Below, piece by piece: positions 1 through 8,358 of a stretch of DNA of 21,816 bases. The stretch's first letter is position 1. Every line of letters starts with the position of its first letter. The notes beneath the pieces were generated by a model that did not search any database, was not told the origin of the DNA, and saw only the letters and a list, made by a program, of their open reading frames with translations. Position numbers and translations under genes: made by a program. This stretch comes from Chara braunii (Eukaryota; Streptophyta; Charophyceae; Charales; Characeae), in assembly GCA_003427395.1 (NCBI GenBank), contig BFEA01000054.1:2524901-2546716 (forward strand), written 5' to 3'.

Positions 1-46
<46 letters not shown>
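1..46. repeat. (CT)n microsatellite
   Basis: The window opens in an uninterrupted TC dinucleotide run. The same run precedes the second R1 copy at 8130-8178, so it is part of the 5' edge of repeat R1 and not an isolated microsatellite. Confidence 0.97.
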
Positions 47-48
<2 letters not shown>

Positions 49-297
49 CGATGCGGACAGTCCGTCGTCACGCACCAACCCGCAAAGTTGTCATCCCGCT
101 TAACCCTCCTGCACCCGTCAGGTTCGCCCGTGCCCACAGTCCGTCGTGGCCCACGTCAACCCCGCGTATTCGGCGTCAGCCCGTCGGACCGCCCAACTCC
201 GCCTCTGCTCACCTCTTACTTCGCTCGTGTGCCGATCTCACATCGCGCAACCCCGAGCTTTCAGTTTGCTAAGAGAGCAAGTTAATCGCGCAGCCAG

Positions 298-306
298 AAT
301 TTATAG
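298..306 (+). promoter_or_regulatory. Possible TATA-like site within R1
   Basis: AATTTATAG lies about 250 bp after the CT tract in copy 1 and is conserved at 8598-8606 in copy 2, where surrounding bases differ. In copy 1 it is followed by a TGCATGCATGC alternating stretch resembling a plant RY motif. CT-rich tracts upstream of a TATA box are common in plant promoters, but no transcript start or downstream gene can be shown here. Confidence 0.2.
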
Positions 307-1114
307 TGTGCATGCATGCGCGAAGAACACGGAATTACAAGGAAGTAGATAGATGGGGGAGAGGGAATGCCTACGTTTGCATGGCCGGGCCGCGGCGTGG
401 GGGACGTACCCACTCCACCCATCGATCCGAACATGCAACCGCGGCTGCTCAATGTAGGTAAGGGGGGGGGTGGAAGGAAGAAACGAGCCGGGAAGAAGAA
501 GAAGCAAGAAACAGAAAGATACAGTTACAAAAGTGTGCGCGAAAAATTACAGTTGCAAAAGGATTAAGGCGCCAATCAATCAAGGTTCCGGCGCAGCAGC
601 AAGAAAAAGCGCGCGAACGTACAGAGCAGCGCCCCAGAAAAACAGAAATTCCAAAATTCCTAAATTCCTAGCTAGCCTGCCGATATTAAGAAAGGTCGGA
701 AAAGAAAATCAAAATTCCGAAGGTCGTATGGCTTCGACCAAGATTCGAAAAGAAAATTCAAGAAAGAAATTCAAAAAGAGACACCGAAATTCCCACGCGA
801 TGTCAGCGCGCTCAAAAGTTCGACAAAACAAAATTAAAAGAAGGGAAACGAAAAAGAAGGGACGTCAACGTTTATTAATCGTGCACTCGACGCGCACTCC
901 GCATCCGACCAGGTTTCGCCCCTTTTCCCCATGTATTCCCGAATTATCCCCAACTGTCATCAGGGGCTCCTGTGAGAACGAAAAAACAACAAAAAGGCAA
1001 GGACACACATGCAATTTTCCATCAACCCATCCAATCGATGTGGGACCCCGCTTAGCACTTCGCGCCGAAAGTCGCGCATTACAGAAGCTAGTTCGTCACA
1101 GGCATGTCACACTG

Positions 1115-1148
1115 GGGGGCGCATCGCGACCGGGAGCGTTGCGCCCCC
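1115..1148. other. Perfect 9-bp hairpin near the R1 3' edge
   Basis: GGGGGCGCA and TGCGCCCCC form a perfect inverted repeat separated by 16 bases. It sits close to where similarity to the second R1 copy fades and may mark an element edge. No U-tract follows, so it is not a factor-independent terminator. Confidence 0.5.
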
Positions 1149-1189
1149 ACCGGAGCAATTTCAGACACGAAGCGGCGTGACGCGGGATG

Positions 1190-2300
1190 TGTCGGAGAGC
1201 CAGGCGATGCGATGGGCGGAGACGCAAGGGTGCGAGGTGAGTGAAGGGCACGTACGGGAGAGCTGGCGACAAGATATGGTGGCGCGCAGTATAGGAGATG
1301 GGGTATGTTGGGCAGTGACGGGGAACATCCACGGGTAGTAGGGTAGGGGAAGGAGGGTGGGGCAGATGGGCAGGGGGTGTGGAGTTGCCGGACTAGGTTA
1401 GGGCTTGTCATCCTTGGTTGAAAACCCTTCCTTCTTCCTCAACAGTATGGTATGGGTATAGTTTAGGTGGTTTTGAACCCCCCCTGTGGCGACTCGTCAA
1501 CAGGTTTGGCGAGGGAGTGTCACACCATCTTTGATTTTCTTCGGGGGATTGAAGATGGCCGATCATGTCCTTGGTGCCTGCTTTGCTTTGAGCACAGATG
1601 CTGGCAGCGGGAGGAAATGAGTTTTCCTTCCCCAAGGATGCAGGGGTAGGGTTTGAGGGGTGTGAGGTAACTGTGGTTTGGTTGAAGAAGAAGGGATGGG
1701 AGACTGCTGTCTATTGGATTAGGATTATGTGCACGCATGGCTTGGCTGTTTGATTTGGGGCTGTTTTTTTTCTGAATTTTTTCAGAGCTCCCATACATAA
1801 TTGCTTGTATTAGTCCACGTTGCATCAGTCTAAACTTAGTGTCTTTCTAATCTTCTCAGATGGTTTCTGGATGTAATTTTTCTCAATACTTGTATTTCGT
1901 GAGCAAGAGTCACAATCTGGAACCCGTAGTTAGAATTTTCTCAACAAGGATTTCTTAGTTCTCAATTTCCATAATCCTTTTGCTCTAGTGTTATTCTCAA
2001 ATTTTCCGAATATTTCTGATTTATCTTTGATTTCCTTCTTAATTTTTCCATGGTAGAGATTCAAAATCTAATGAACATCGTTTTTTGAATACCTAATTTT
2101 AAATTCGTATTATTTCGTATCTCTTTTCTTAAATAATTGTATAAATCTAATTCCTGTTTGTAATCGAATTCCTACGTTTTTTGAGTCGATATGTGGTTTT
2201 TCTAAATTCGACCTAATTTTACTCGTTAGATTATCGTCAGACTTCTGAACAGGGGGCTCATAAGATGGTCAAATGGAATCTCCCGTAGGGTTTGGGGTTT
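1190..2300. other. No recognisable gene or repeat; AT-rich second half
   Basis: Open frames here are short and lack known domains. From about 1780 to 2250 the composition shifts to AT-rich, with recurring ATTTTTC, TTCTCAA and AATTCG words, resembling intron or intergenic DNA. Nothing more specific can be supported. Confidence 0.5.
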
Positions 2301-2304
2301 TCTT

Positions 2305-2625
2305 GCTTTGAAGTTGGGGGTGGAAGGCATCAAAGGATTCTTTGCAAGGATAGAGAGGGGGTAAAATAGGGCTGGTCAACGGGTACCGGCTAGGGGGAGC
2401 CCTTGAAAGATGCGATTGGCGCTGGGTAGTTAGGTTGTCCAATGGGTACCGACTGTTGAGGGCGACCTTTAGTGCGATTGGCGTTGGGCAGTGTTGTTCA
2501 CTTCCTTGATGACGGAGACTGGAATTCTTGTGGGGGAAAGGAATTTCAGGGTGATGATGGTGCCTCCCCCCTGCTGAGATAAGTTGTTCTCTGAGCTCCT
2601 TACGAGGACAGAGTTGGGAAGGTGA
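2305..2625 (+). repeat. ~320-bp direct repeat, unit 1
   Basis: This unit matches 2857-3180 with an offset of 552-555 bp. Shared blocks in order are GCTTTGAAG, the GGCATCAAA block, GATTCTTT.CAAGGA, GGGTACCGGCT, GATGCGATTGGCG, GTGCGATTGGCGT, GATGACGGAGACTGG, ATTCTTGTGGGGG, GTGATGATGGTG and GAGTTGGGAAGG. Within the unit a smaller GGGTACCG...GCGATTGGCG motif is itself repeated, and it recurs again near 3210-3250. No coding function is evident. Confidence 0.85.
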
Positions 2626-2856
2626 ATAAGGTCCTTTCCTTCGATGACGGAGGCGGGATCTTTCAGGTCGTCTGTTTCAGGGCTTTCTGATTTCCTATTT
2701 TTGTTCTATATTTTGTCAGAGGTTTGTCAGAGGTTTGTCAAGTTATCAGAAGTCGTCAGAAGTGGTTTTGTAGCCAAGGTCTGGTAATGGCTCCGGCATT
2801 TCATTTTTCTCCTATTAAAAACCTAACGGGACATCTTGTGGAGCTTTTGGGGACCT

Positions 2857-3180
2857 GCTTTGAAGAAAGGGGCCAGGGGCATCAAATGATTCTTTACAAG
2901 GACGGAGAGGGGGAGGGAATAGGGTTGCTCGATGGGTACCGGCTAGAGGGGCCTCTTATCAGATGCGATTGGCGTCAGGTAGTTTAAGCTGGCTGATGGG
3001 TACCGGTTGATGAGAGGGAACTCTGGTGCGATTGGCGTCGGGTAGTGCTAGTTCACCACCTCGATGACGGAGACTGGGATTCTTGTGGGGGCAAAGAATG
3101 TCACGGTGATGATGGTGCTCGGCCCCCGCGGAGAAGAGGTTCTCTAAAGTTCTTCACGATGACAGAGTTGGGAAGGACGG
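2857..3180 (+). repeat. ~320-bp direct repeat, unit 2
   Basis: Second unit of the pair starting at 2305. The repeat signal continues weakly beyond the unit: the CTTCGATGACGGAGGC block at about 2638 has a counterpart, CTTCAATGATGGAGGC, at about 3288. This suggests a longer decayed tandem array with insertions. Confidence 0.85.
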
Positions 3181-3189
3181 AGGTGATTG

Positions 3190-3620
3190 GAAAGGAGGAA
3201 GTTGGTAGTGGATGTGATTGGCGCTGAAATTTCGGCGGGTACCGGCCACTGGCCGTTAACTTCACCCGGATCAGTCTGCGTTTCTACCCTTCAATGATGG
3301 AGGCAGGATTGTTCTGCGGGGCTATTTTTCCAAAAAGAGGTTGAGTGGGATGAATAGATGGTTGGATATCAAGCGTCCTACTAGTGAGGGGGCTAGCTTG
3401 TAGGATGGAAATAGGGCACAACAGCAGTGGAGATGGTGGCTCTGCTGCAATAAGACTTGCCGGAGTAAGATAAAGAGGATATGATGGGGGGGTCTCTGAG
3501 TTGTTTTCTCAATTTTGCCTATTTTGAAGCTTCTATAGTGATTTTCTCAGTACATCAAATTCTTCTTAGCCCCGGGATCCTAAATTTTCAAATTTTTTTC
3601 AAAATTTTATGTCAACTTGC
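3190..3620. other. No recognisable gene
   Basis: Apart from the tail of the decayed direct-repeat array, this stretch holds only short frames without domain signatures and an AT-rich segment from 3500 to 3610. I see nothing I can name. Confidence 0.4.
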
Positions 3621-3624
3621 ATAT

Positions 3625-3650
3625 GGGACGCTGGGCCCGGTTCCCAGCAC
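3625..3650 (+). repeat. SL family fragment P (stem-loop 1 only)
   Basis: GGGACGCTGGGCCCGG followed by TTCCCAGCAC is the SL1 motif in sense orientation. The stem here is CTGGG/CCCAG, whereas most copies have CTGGA/TCCAG, so both arms have changed together. The downstream stem-loops are not recognisable. Confidence 0.6.
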
Positions 3651-3769
3651 GTGTTGGAAGGCAGTTTTGCGGGGACCCCACCTCGGAGGACCAAATGCGT
3701 TTGGGGAACGCTTTGGAAATCAGTTGATCCAATCTTGCCTGTGTCCGTCGGCACTCATTTGTTTTGTTC

Positions 3770-4320
3770 TTTTTTTTTTTTTTTAAACACATGTCCTCAC
3801 AAGTGTTAGTGCTGCTGATAAGAGCAGACACCACTAACACCAGGAGGGAGGCTCCATCTATTGGTGGGGAGCATCACCTGCTGCAAAAACGGGTCCAGCG
3901 TCCCCTATACAGAATTTGAGAATGACTGAGGACAATGAGAATAGTGACTGTGAGGTCTGCCAGCATTGATTGCCCTGCCCGTCAGGGGATTGACTGAGCA
4001 GCCTTAAAACGTGACCTCTGCACCTTCCTGTGTGCAAAAATTAGAATGCCTGTTTTGTTCAGCTTGTGGTTGTGCGTCCTGCCTGCATTTATTACCCGGT
4101 GTCCCAGGGGATTGACTGTGCAGGCCTGTCTCACGTCAGAAAGAGAGCCACACGTCAGAAAGAGAGCCACACGTCAGAAAGAGAGCCACAGGAAGTACCT
4201 ACCGGCATTGATTGCCCTGGAGACCAGGGGATTGACCAAGCAGGGGGGGGGGAAGGGGGGGCTCTTCACCCTAATTGCGGCGCCAAATTCCTTACCGTTA
4301 CTTACTGGCTCCCTCCTCCC
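3770..4320 (-). mobile_element. SL retroposon copy A with triplicated 5' module
   Basis: Sense is the minus strand: the poly(A) tail reads as the T-run 3770-3784. SL3 is at 3803-3840 with arms GTGTTAGTG and CACTAACAC; SL2 at 3851-3872 has arms GCTCC and GGAGC; SL1 is damaged at about 3879-3900. The 5' module, which has a CAGCATTGATT...CAGGGGATTGACTGAGCAG pattern on the plus strand, appears three times, at about 3958-4004, 4079-4125 and 4197-4243. A TTCACCCTAAT...GGCGCCA block ending at 4285 matches the 5' part of copies B, C and D. The family is defined here from repetition inside this window; I cannot name it. Confidence 0.75.
4132..4188 (+). repeat. 19-bp tandem repeat, 3 units
   Basis: CACGTCAGAAAGAGAGCCA occurs three times without change at 4132-4150, 4151-4169 and 4170-4188, between the second and third 5' modules of SL copy A. 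Identity of the units indicates recent expansion. Confidence 0.95.
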
Positions 4321-4457
4321 TCAGCCGACCCCATTCGTCCTATTATGCAACCCAACAACTTTGCTAGCTACAAACCAGTTACAGATCGAGTGTTTTCAGT
4401 ACCTTTGACTACATCTGAGCCGCATTTGTCGCTGTCAGCTTGATTTTCTTGGACTCC

Positions 4458-4492
4458 GGAGGACCCCACTGGGGGGCACCAGTGGGGCCTCC
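4458..4492 (-). other. LINE 3'-UTR stem-loop, copy 1
   Basis: The arms GGAGGACCCCACTGG and CCAGTGGGGCCTCC form a ~14-bp stem with one mismatch around GGGGCA. It lies about 25 bases past the LINE ORF2 stop on the minus strand. A matching hairpin, with the same CACTGGGGGGCACCAGTG centre but different outer pairs, follows the second LINE fragment at 11804-11830. Some LINE reverse transcriptases recognise a 3' stem-loop in their RNA (for example eel UnaL2), so a similar role is a reasonable inference. Confidence 0.6.
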
Positions 4493-4515
4493 TTTCTTCT
4501 CTTGTAGACTTTTCT

Positions 4516-5540
4516 TCAGAGCAATGCTTCAACCAGGGAGAGTGGGTGTGGAGGGAAAGGGTCTGGGAAATCTGACGGGGGCCAGAGGGGAAAGGATGGT
4601 TCGATGACTGTCCACTCGTTGGAAGTCAGACGATAGTCCCTGCTTTTTACCAGTTCCGATTGTTGTTGGTCTTCTTTATTGCCGCTCCACTCGATCTTTG
4701 CTACCCATCCACCCTCTTCCCCCCCTAGCCAGTCTCCCTGGAAGGAAGAGATTGCCTTCCTTATATCCTTCTTCATTTGAAAACAGTCCAGCTGGCGCTT
4801 CAAAGTTTGCCATCTCCTCATTAGTTCTAGCTGGATTTGTTGTTTGATCTGTTCCGGTACCTCCTGGCCGTCTATTTTTACGTTTTCTCTGGCCAGGAGG
4901 CAACGTTGCCACCAAAGCCCCCACAGCACCGCTCGACGACCTAGATTGAACATGTTTTCTGTGTATGTGGGTGCCTCTTGGGCCTGGGGCCAATATCCTA
5001 ACAGGATTGCCCTCCAAGTCCAAGGCCATGGGGTGTCGGGGACCATCTTTCTCCAGATTCTGTCCCACCAGCGCCATGTGAGTTGTGCAGTTCGGCATTG
5101 CATGAAGATATGTTCAATCGTTTCTGCGTTTTTTTGTGGGGGGAAGGTACTCAGACACACCAGGGGAGCGCCTGGCCTTTTTGTTCCAGGTTTGTATGAT
5201 CAATCAACCACTCCATTGCTGGCAGACATCGATGTGCAATCTGCCATTGCAGCGAGGTTATCTTTGCCGGTTTTTCTTTCCGCCCTTGGAACCACGGTAT
5301 CGGCGTCAAAAGGGAGCGGTCTACATTTAGATGTTTTTGCCACCTATCAATTATTATGTCTTTTAAGTGGCGTCTGGGTCTGAGCATTTTGTATGTCGAC
5401 TTCACCGTCAGCTTCTGGAGGCTTATCATCGCAGTGTGGTTGGGTCTACGCCCTCTGTGCCACTCTTGGTCGCTATTGGTTGCTGCCTCCCATGAGACTT
5501 TTTTTAGACTTTCCAAGGAACAACATTCCCTCCCCCTTAC
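4516..5540 (-). pseudogene. 5'-truncated LINE ORF2, C-terminal zf-RVT-like region
   Basis: The minus strand encodes the end of a plant-type LINE ORF2 polyprotein. The upstream piece (about 5540-5151) contains WFQGRKEKPAKITSLQWQIA and HRCLPAMEWLIDH, typical of the region after the reverse-transcriptase palm. The piece at 5160-4516 contains ETIEHIFMQC, TWRWWDRIW and WGLWWQRCLLARENV, which fit the C-x-H-x-C pattern and tryptophan-rich surroundings of the zf-RVT domain. The two pieces are in different frames, joined by a frameshift near 5151-5160. The endonuclease and catalytic RT domains are missing, as expected for a 5'-truncated insertion. A stop (TAG) closes the upstream frame near 5540. The C-terminus (residues around SRDYRL, NEWTVIEP) recurs in the second fragment at 12035-12500. 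Dead copy. Confidence 0.85.
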
Positions 5541-5662
5541 CCTCTAGAGTTGGCACAAAATTTTGGCGAGGAATCCTCCTGGAAGACTTTTCACTGTTTT
5601 CAGGTTGTGGACTACGCGAAAACACAAAATTACGTTTTTCCAAGCAGCAATCTTCGGTCTAA

Positions 5663-5790
5663 GGGTCCCGGAAAACGGTTTGCGGGAGAAATTCACTTTT
5701 TCCGTGGACATCTGCTGCAGGCTGTGGGGTCCTGGAAAACGGTTTGCGGGAGAAATTCATTTTTCCGTGGACATTTGCGGCAAAGTTTTT
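5663..5790 (+). repeat. 64-bp tandem duplication
   Basis: Two units, 5663-5726 and 5727-5790, share GGAAAACGGTTTGCGGGAG, AAATTCA, CCGTGGACAT and a preceding GGGTCC. A third partial start (TGTGGGGTCC) lies at about 5805. Overlapping open frames reflect the duplication and carry no known domain. Confidence 0.9.
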
Positions 5791-5805
5791 CCTTTCTGCG
5801 GTCCT

Positions 5806-5870
5806 GTGGGGTCCAAGCCTTAGAAGTAGTGGTAGGAAGGTAGTGAAAACCAAAAAGAAAAGGAGAAAAA
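5806..5870 (+). repeat. 3' tail of the tRNA-headed SINE-like family (fragment)
   Basis: GCCTTAGAAGTAGTGGTAGG followed by a TAGTGAAA block and an A-rich run matches the 3' end of T copy 1 at about 17727-17760 (GCCTTAGGAGTAGTGGTAGG, then TAGATAGTGAAAG). Only the tail is present, directly after the 64-bp duplication. Confidence 0.55.
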
Positions 5871-6590
5871 ACTACATGTCGTTTGGAAGCGGGGTCCTTA
5901 CTAAGAAAAGAGGGTTGGATTTGATGCCTGAATCGTTTGCTGGGAGGTTCAGCAATCTCATTTGATCTGATTCTTTGCATCTCTGCATAAACACATCAAG
6001 CTTCAGGGCCTACGGTAGTTGCACCACTCACCATCCACCAAGATTATGGACGTATCTCCACAAGAGAAGCGTCTAGATGCATTCAAAATATTGCCGGCCA
6101 GCAGGGCAACTATACCCTCATCAGTCCAGAACGTCGTCCTGTATTTTGTATGGGGGTATAAATTGCTCTTCTTTTTTTGTCTTTTTTGGGGGGGGCGTAT
6201 AAGGGCCTCTCCACACCACTGTGGAAACTCAGAGAGGTACATCATAGAAGCTGAGCCATGAAGCTGAGCCTTGTGAGGCTCAGGGGGTCGAATTAGAACT
6301 TGCGAAGTTAGGTTGGGCAGGACTAGGGATTAGGTGGGGTTTGTCTGGGTTGTGTGTTTGCAATGGATGGTATTCAGTAGATGAGAGTACATTGTGATGG
6401 TTTTCGTGGCTGGTAAGTCACGCTCCCTCCCAGCTGCTTTTTGTCTTCAGGATTAGTGCAGGCCTCCGAACAATGCTATTGAACCTCACCCTGAGATCTC
6501 TGTACAGTTAGGTCCGCCATCAATAAATTCTATCGGTGGTGAGGAGCTTTACAGGCCTCCCGACTTCGTGACACTTTTTTAGTGCCAGGA
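5870..6590. other. No recognisable gene
   Basis: The frames here are short and unmatched. There are T- and G-homopolymer runs near 6168-6195 but no repeat shared with the rest of the window that I could find. Confidence 0.4.
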
Positions 6591-6593
6591 GTG

Positions 6594-6601
6594 CTGGTGG
6601 T
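6594..6601 (-). repeat. Degenerate TIR of a second element abutting TTAA
   Basis: AGTGCTGGTGGT immediately left of TTAA (6602-6605) resembles the right-end sequence AGTACTGGTGGT of this TIR family. With the intact left TIR on the other side, it makes the palindrome CTGGTGGTTTAAACCACCAG. Either two family members meet at one target, or this is a remnant of an earlier insertion. The other end of this remnant was not found. Confidence 0.5.
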
Positions 6602-7128
6602 TTAAACCACCAGTACTTGGCCCGTACATCGGCTGAGGGGCGTTGTCATTAACACCCCACAACTTCCGGAGGCTCGAGGTACCATCCCTCAAAGGCTGGC
6701 GCCACCAGCCGAAACAATGTTTTCTTGTTGCGCTGGCGGGTCGGCGTGATGTGACGCCCAAACCTCACGGCGGCTCACGCCCAGCGCGATTTCCTGATTG
6801 GAGTGATGGTGGGCCTGGAAGTGCGAAAAAGGGTTGTGCCAAGGATTTTAGGAAAATGGGGGTGGGGTCCCAGGTCGGAACCGAGATCTCCTGTGTCAAG
6901 TTTCAGGGATATGAGTGCAAGTGGGTAGGCCAAGGATGAGGGTTCTGTTTTGGGCCTCACGGAACGAGGCAGTCACCTCCGTGGGTCCCACAGCTGGGGA
7001 CGGATTCGTATCCTGTCTACCGTCGGGACGCTATGGCTGTCCAGTTGGTACAGCACCCATCGTCGGCGGGTTTCCCAGATCTTGGAATCGGACGTGGCTG
7101 GCCTCAGCTGAAGGCTGTGTTCCCGTTG

Positions 7129-7172
7129 CTCGGCATCCGTGCGGGTTCATCGGATGAACCCCGATGCTCGGT
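7129..7172. other. Two-tier hairpin
   Basis: GGGTTCAT and ATGAACCC form an 8-bp stem around CGG, enclosed by GCATC and GATGC. No function can be assigned. Confidence 0.4.
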
Positions 7173-7494
7173 AGGCGTGGTATTGCAGGCACTCGGAACA
7201 CAGGGGTTGTGGCCAGTTGGGGGCGAGTGCTCGTCAAGGGGCAATGGTCAGGCAGTGGAAGGGCAATAGGCGGTGATAGGGAGAGAACTCTGTTTCCAAG
7301 ATAACAATGTCGGGTTCAGCGATAATCTGACATATGTATGGGCTGGGGCAGTCGGGGAAATGGGGAATACTTTCGAAGGCCAGCCCAATATCCCACTCGC
7401 AGATGCGCTCGGTTCCTGTTTGGTATGGAAATTCTGGGAGCTCAGTCCTCGATCGTGTAGAAAGGCATGTGTGTTCCCAATACTCTGGGAACTC

Positions 7495-7551
7495 GCAATC
7501 CCTTAAGCACTTGCGGCCAGTGTGCAATCCCTTAAGCACTTGCGGCCAGTG
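7495..7551 (+). repeat. 29-bp tandem duplication
   Basis: GCAATCCCTTAAGCACTTGC plus GGCCAGTGT occurs at 7495-7523 and, nearly complete, at 7524-7551. The units appear identical over their overlap. Confidence 0.95.
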
Positions 7552-8128
7552 ATCCAGAAAGGCGTCTCGACATTCATGCTGCGGGGTGTGATGGGAATCC
7601 GTACACTCGGGGTGCTCAGCCGACAGCCGGATCAGGCGCAGATCGTGCAGACACGCGTGTTCGCGATGGCCTCCTTCGGCCGGGCGTACACGTGTGTACA
7701 CACGATCTTCCTTCGATCAAGCTGGGAATTTTCACAACTTTCGACACATGTGCATCGACCTGTCGGTCCAGAGGTGTCGCTGAAGGGCTCAGTGTGAAAC
7801 AGACATCTTAATCAACCGGCATGCTCATCCATATTACAAAAAAAAAGAAAAAGACGTGGAAACAACAACTTGAAGCACTTATGCATCAAAACATCCTGTT
7901 ACTCACTGGCCAGAGAACATACATGGATCGAGTGTAGGCAATCAATCAATCAAGTTGGCAACCGAGCAGAAGGAGGAAGGGGTGGGAAAGGGACAAGCTC
8001 AATCATCCATCAAGTTACGAAAAAAAAGAAGGATCCGATATAACCATGAACAAAAAGATGGTTTGCGCCAGGCATTAAAATTACGTAGAAGAGTCGAAGA
8101 AAAAACACCATTCCAACACCTCCCGTTC

Positions 8129-8129
<1 letters not shown>

Positions 8130-8178
<49 letters not shown>
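8130..8178. repeat. (CT)n microsatellite at the R1 copy 2 edge
   Basis: A CT dinucleotide tract opens the second R1 copy. It reappears at 8320-8355 because of the adapter-linked duplication, so its assembled length is unreliable. Confidence 0.95.
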
Positions 8179-8180
<2 letters not shown>

Positions 8181-8281
8181 CCATCCCGATGCTGGCATTT
8201 CGTCGCCTCACACCTACTACTTACACAAAGTTGTCACCCCGGTTAGTCTGAACATGCAAGCAAGGTTCGCCCGTGTGCCAC

Positions 8282-8317
8282 CTGTCTCTTATACACATCT
8301 AGATGTGTATAAGAGAC

Positions 8318-8319
<2 letters not shown>
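8282..8319. other. Nextera mate-pair junction adapter (artefact)
   Basis: CTGTCTCTTATACACATCT followed at once by its reverse complement AGATGTGTATAAGAGACAG is the pair of Tn5 mosaic ends used as the circularisation junction in Nextera mate-pair libraries. It is not biological sequence. The 104 bases before it are repeated exactly after it, as expected if an untrimmed chimeric read was built into the contig. Confidence 0.98.

Positions 8320-8358
<39 letters not shown>

Larger units (their letters stand above)
1..1190 (+). repeat. Long dispersed repeat R1, copy 1 (left-truncated by window)
   Basis: This stretch is homologous, in the same orientation, to 8130-9345. Matching landmarks occur in the same order: the CT run; GGTTCGCCCGTG; CAGCCCGTCGGA followed by CGCCCAACTCC; GTTAATCRCGC then TTTATAG; GCATGGCCGGGCC then GGCGTGGGGGACGTA; AATTACAGTT and GATTAAGGCGC; AAATTCCTAGC; and near the end GAAAGTCGCGC with AGTTCGTCACA. 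Divergence is substantial, with many indels. The part from 440 to 900 is strongly purine-rich. A 236-residue open frame at 470-1180 is lysine/arginine-rich, has no domain I recognise and is not kept open in copy 2, so I treat it as non-coding. R1 could be an LTR, an ancient duplication or part of a DNA transposon; the sequence does not decide. Confidence 0.8.
6625..8125. other. Interior of the TIR segment without recognisable genes
   Basis: A 155-residue minus-strand frame (7234-7701) and shorter ones carry no domain that I recognise. Visible structure is limited to a hairpin at 7129-7172, the tandem duplication at 7495-7551, and the short hairpin GGCTGG/CCAGCC around 6689-6705. Confidence 0.45.

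Noticed and set aside
470-1180. 236-residue open frame in R1
   Set aside because: Low-complexity, Lys/Arg-rich translation of a purine-rich tract, with no recognised domain, and not open in the homologous copy at 8130-9345.
1523-1558. Hairpin CCATCTT/AAGATGG
   Set aside because: Short stem with a large loop, within chance expectation for this length of sequence.
7234-7701. 155-residue minus-strand frame
   Set aside because: Residue composition is unremarkable, no domain or motif is recognisable, there is no supporting splice or homology signal, and it crosses the 29-bp tandem duplication.
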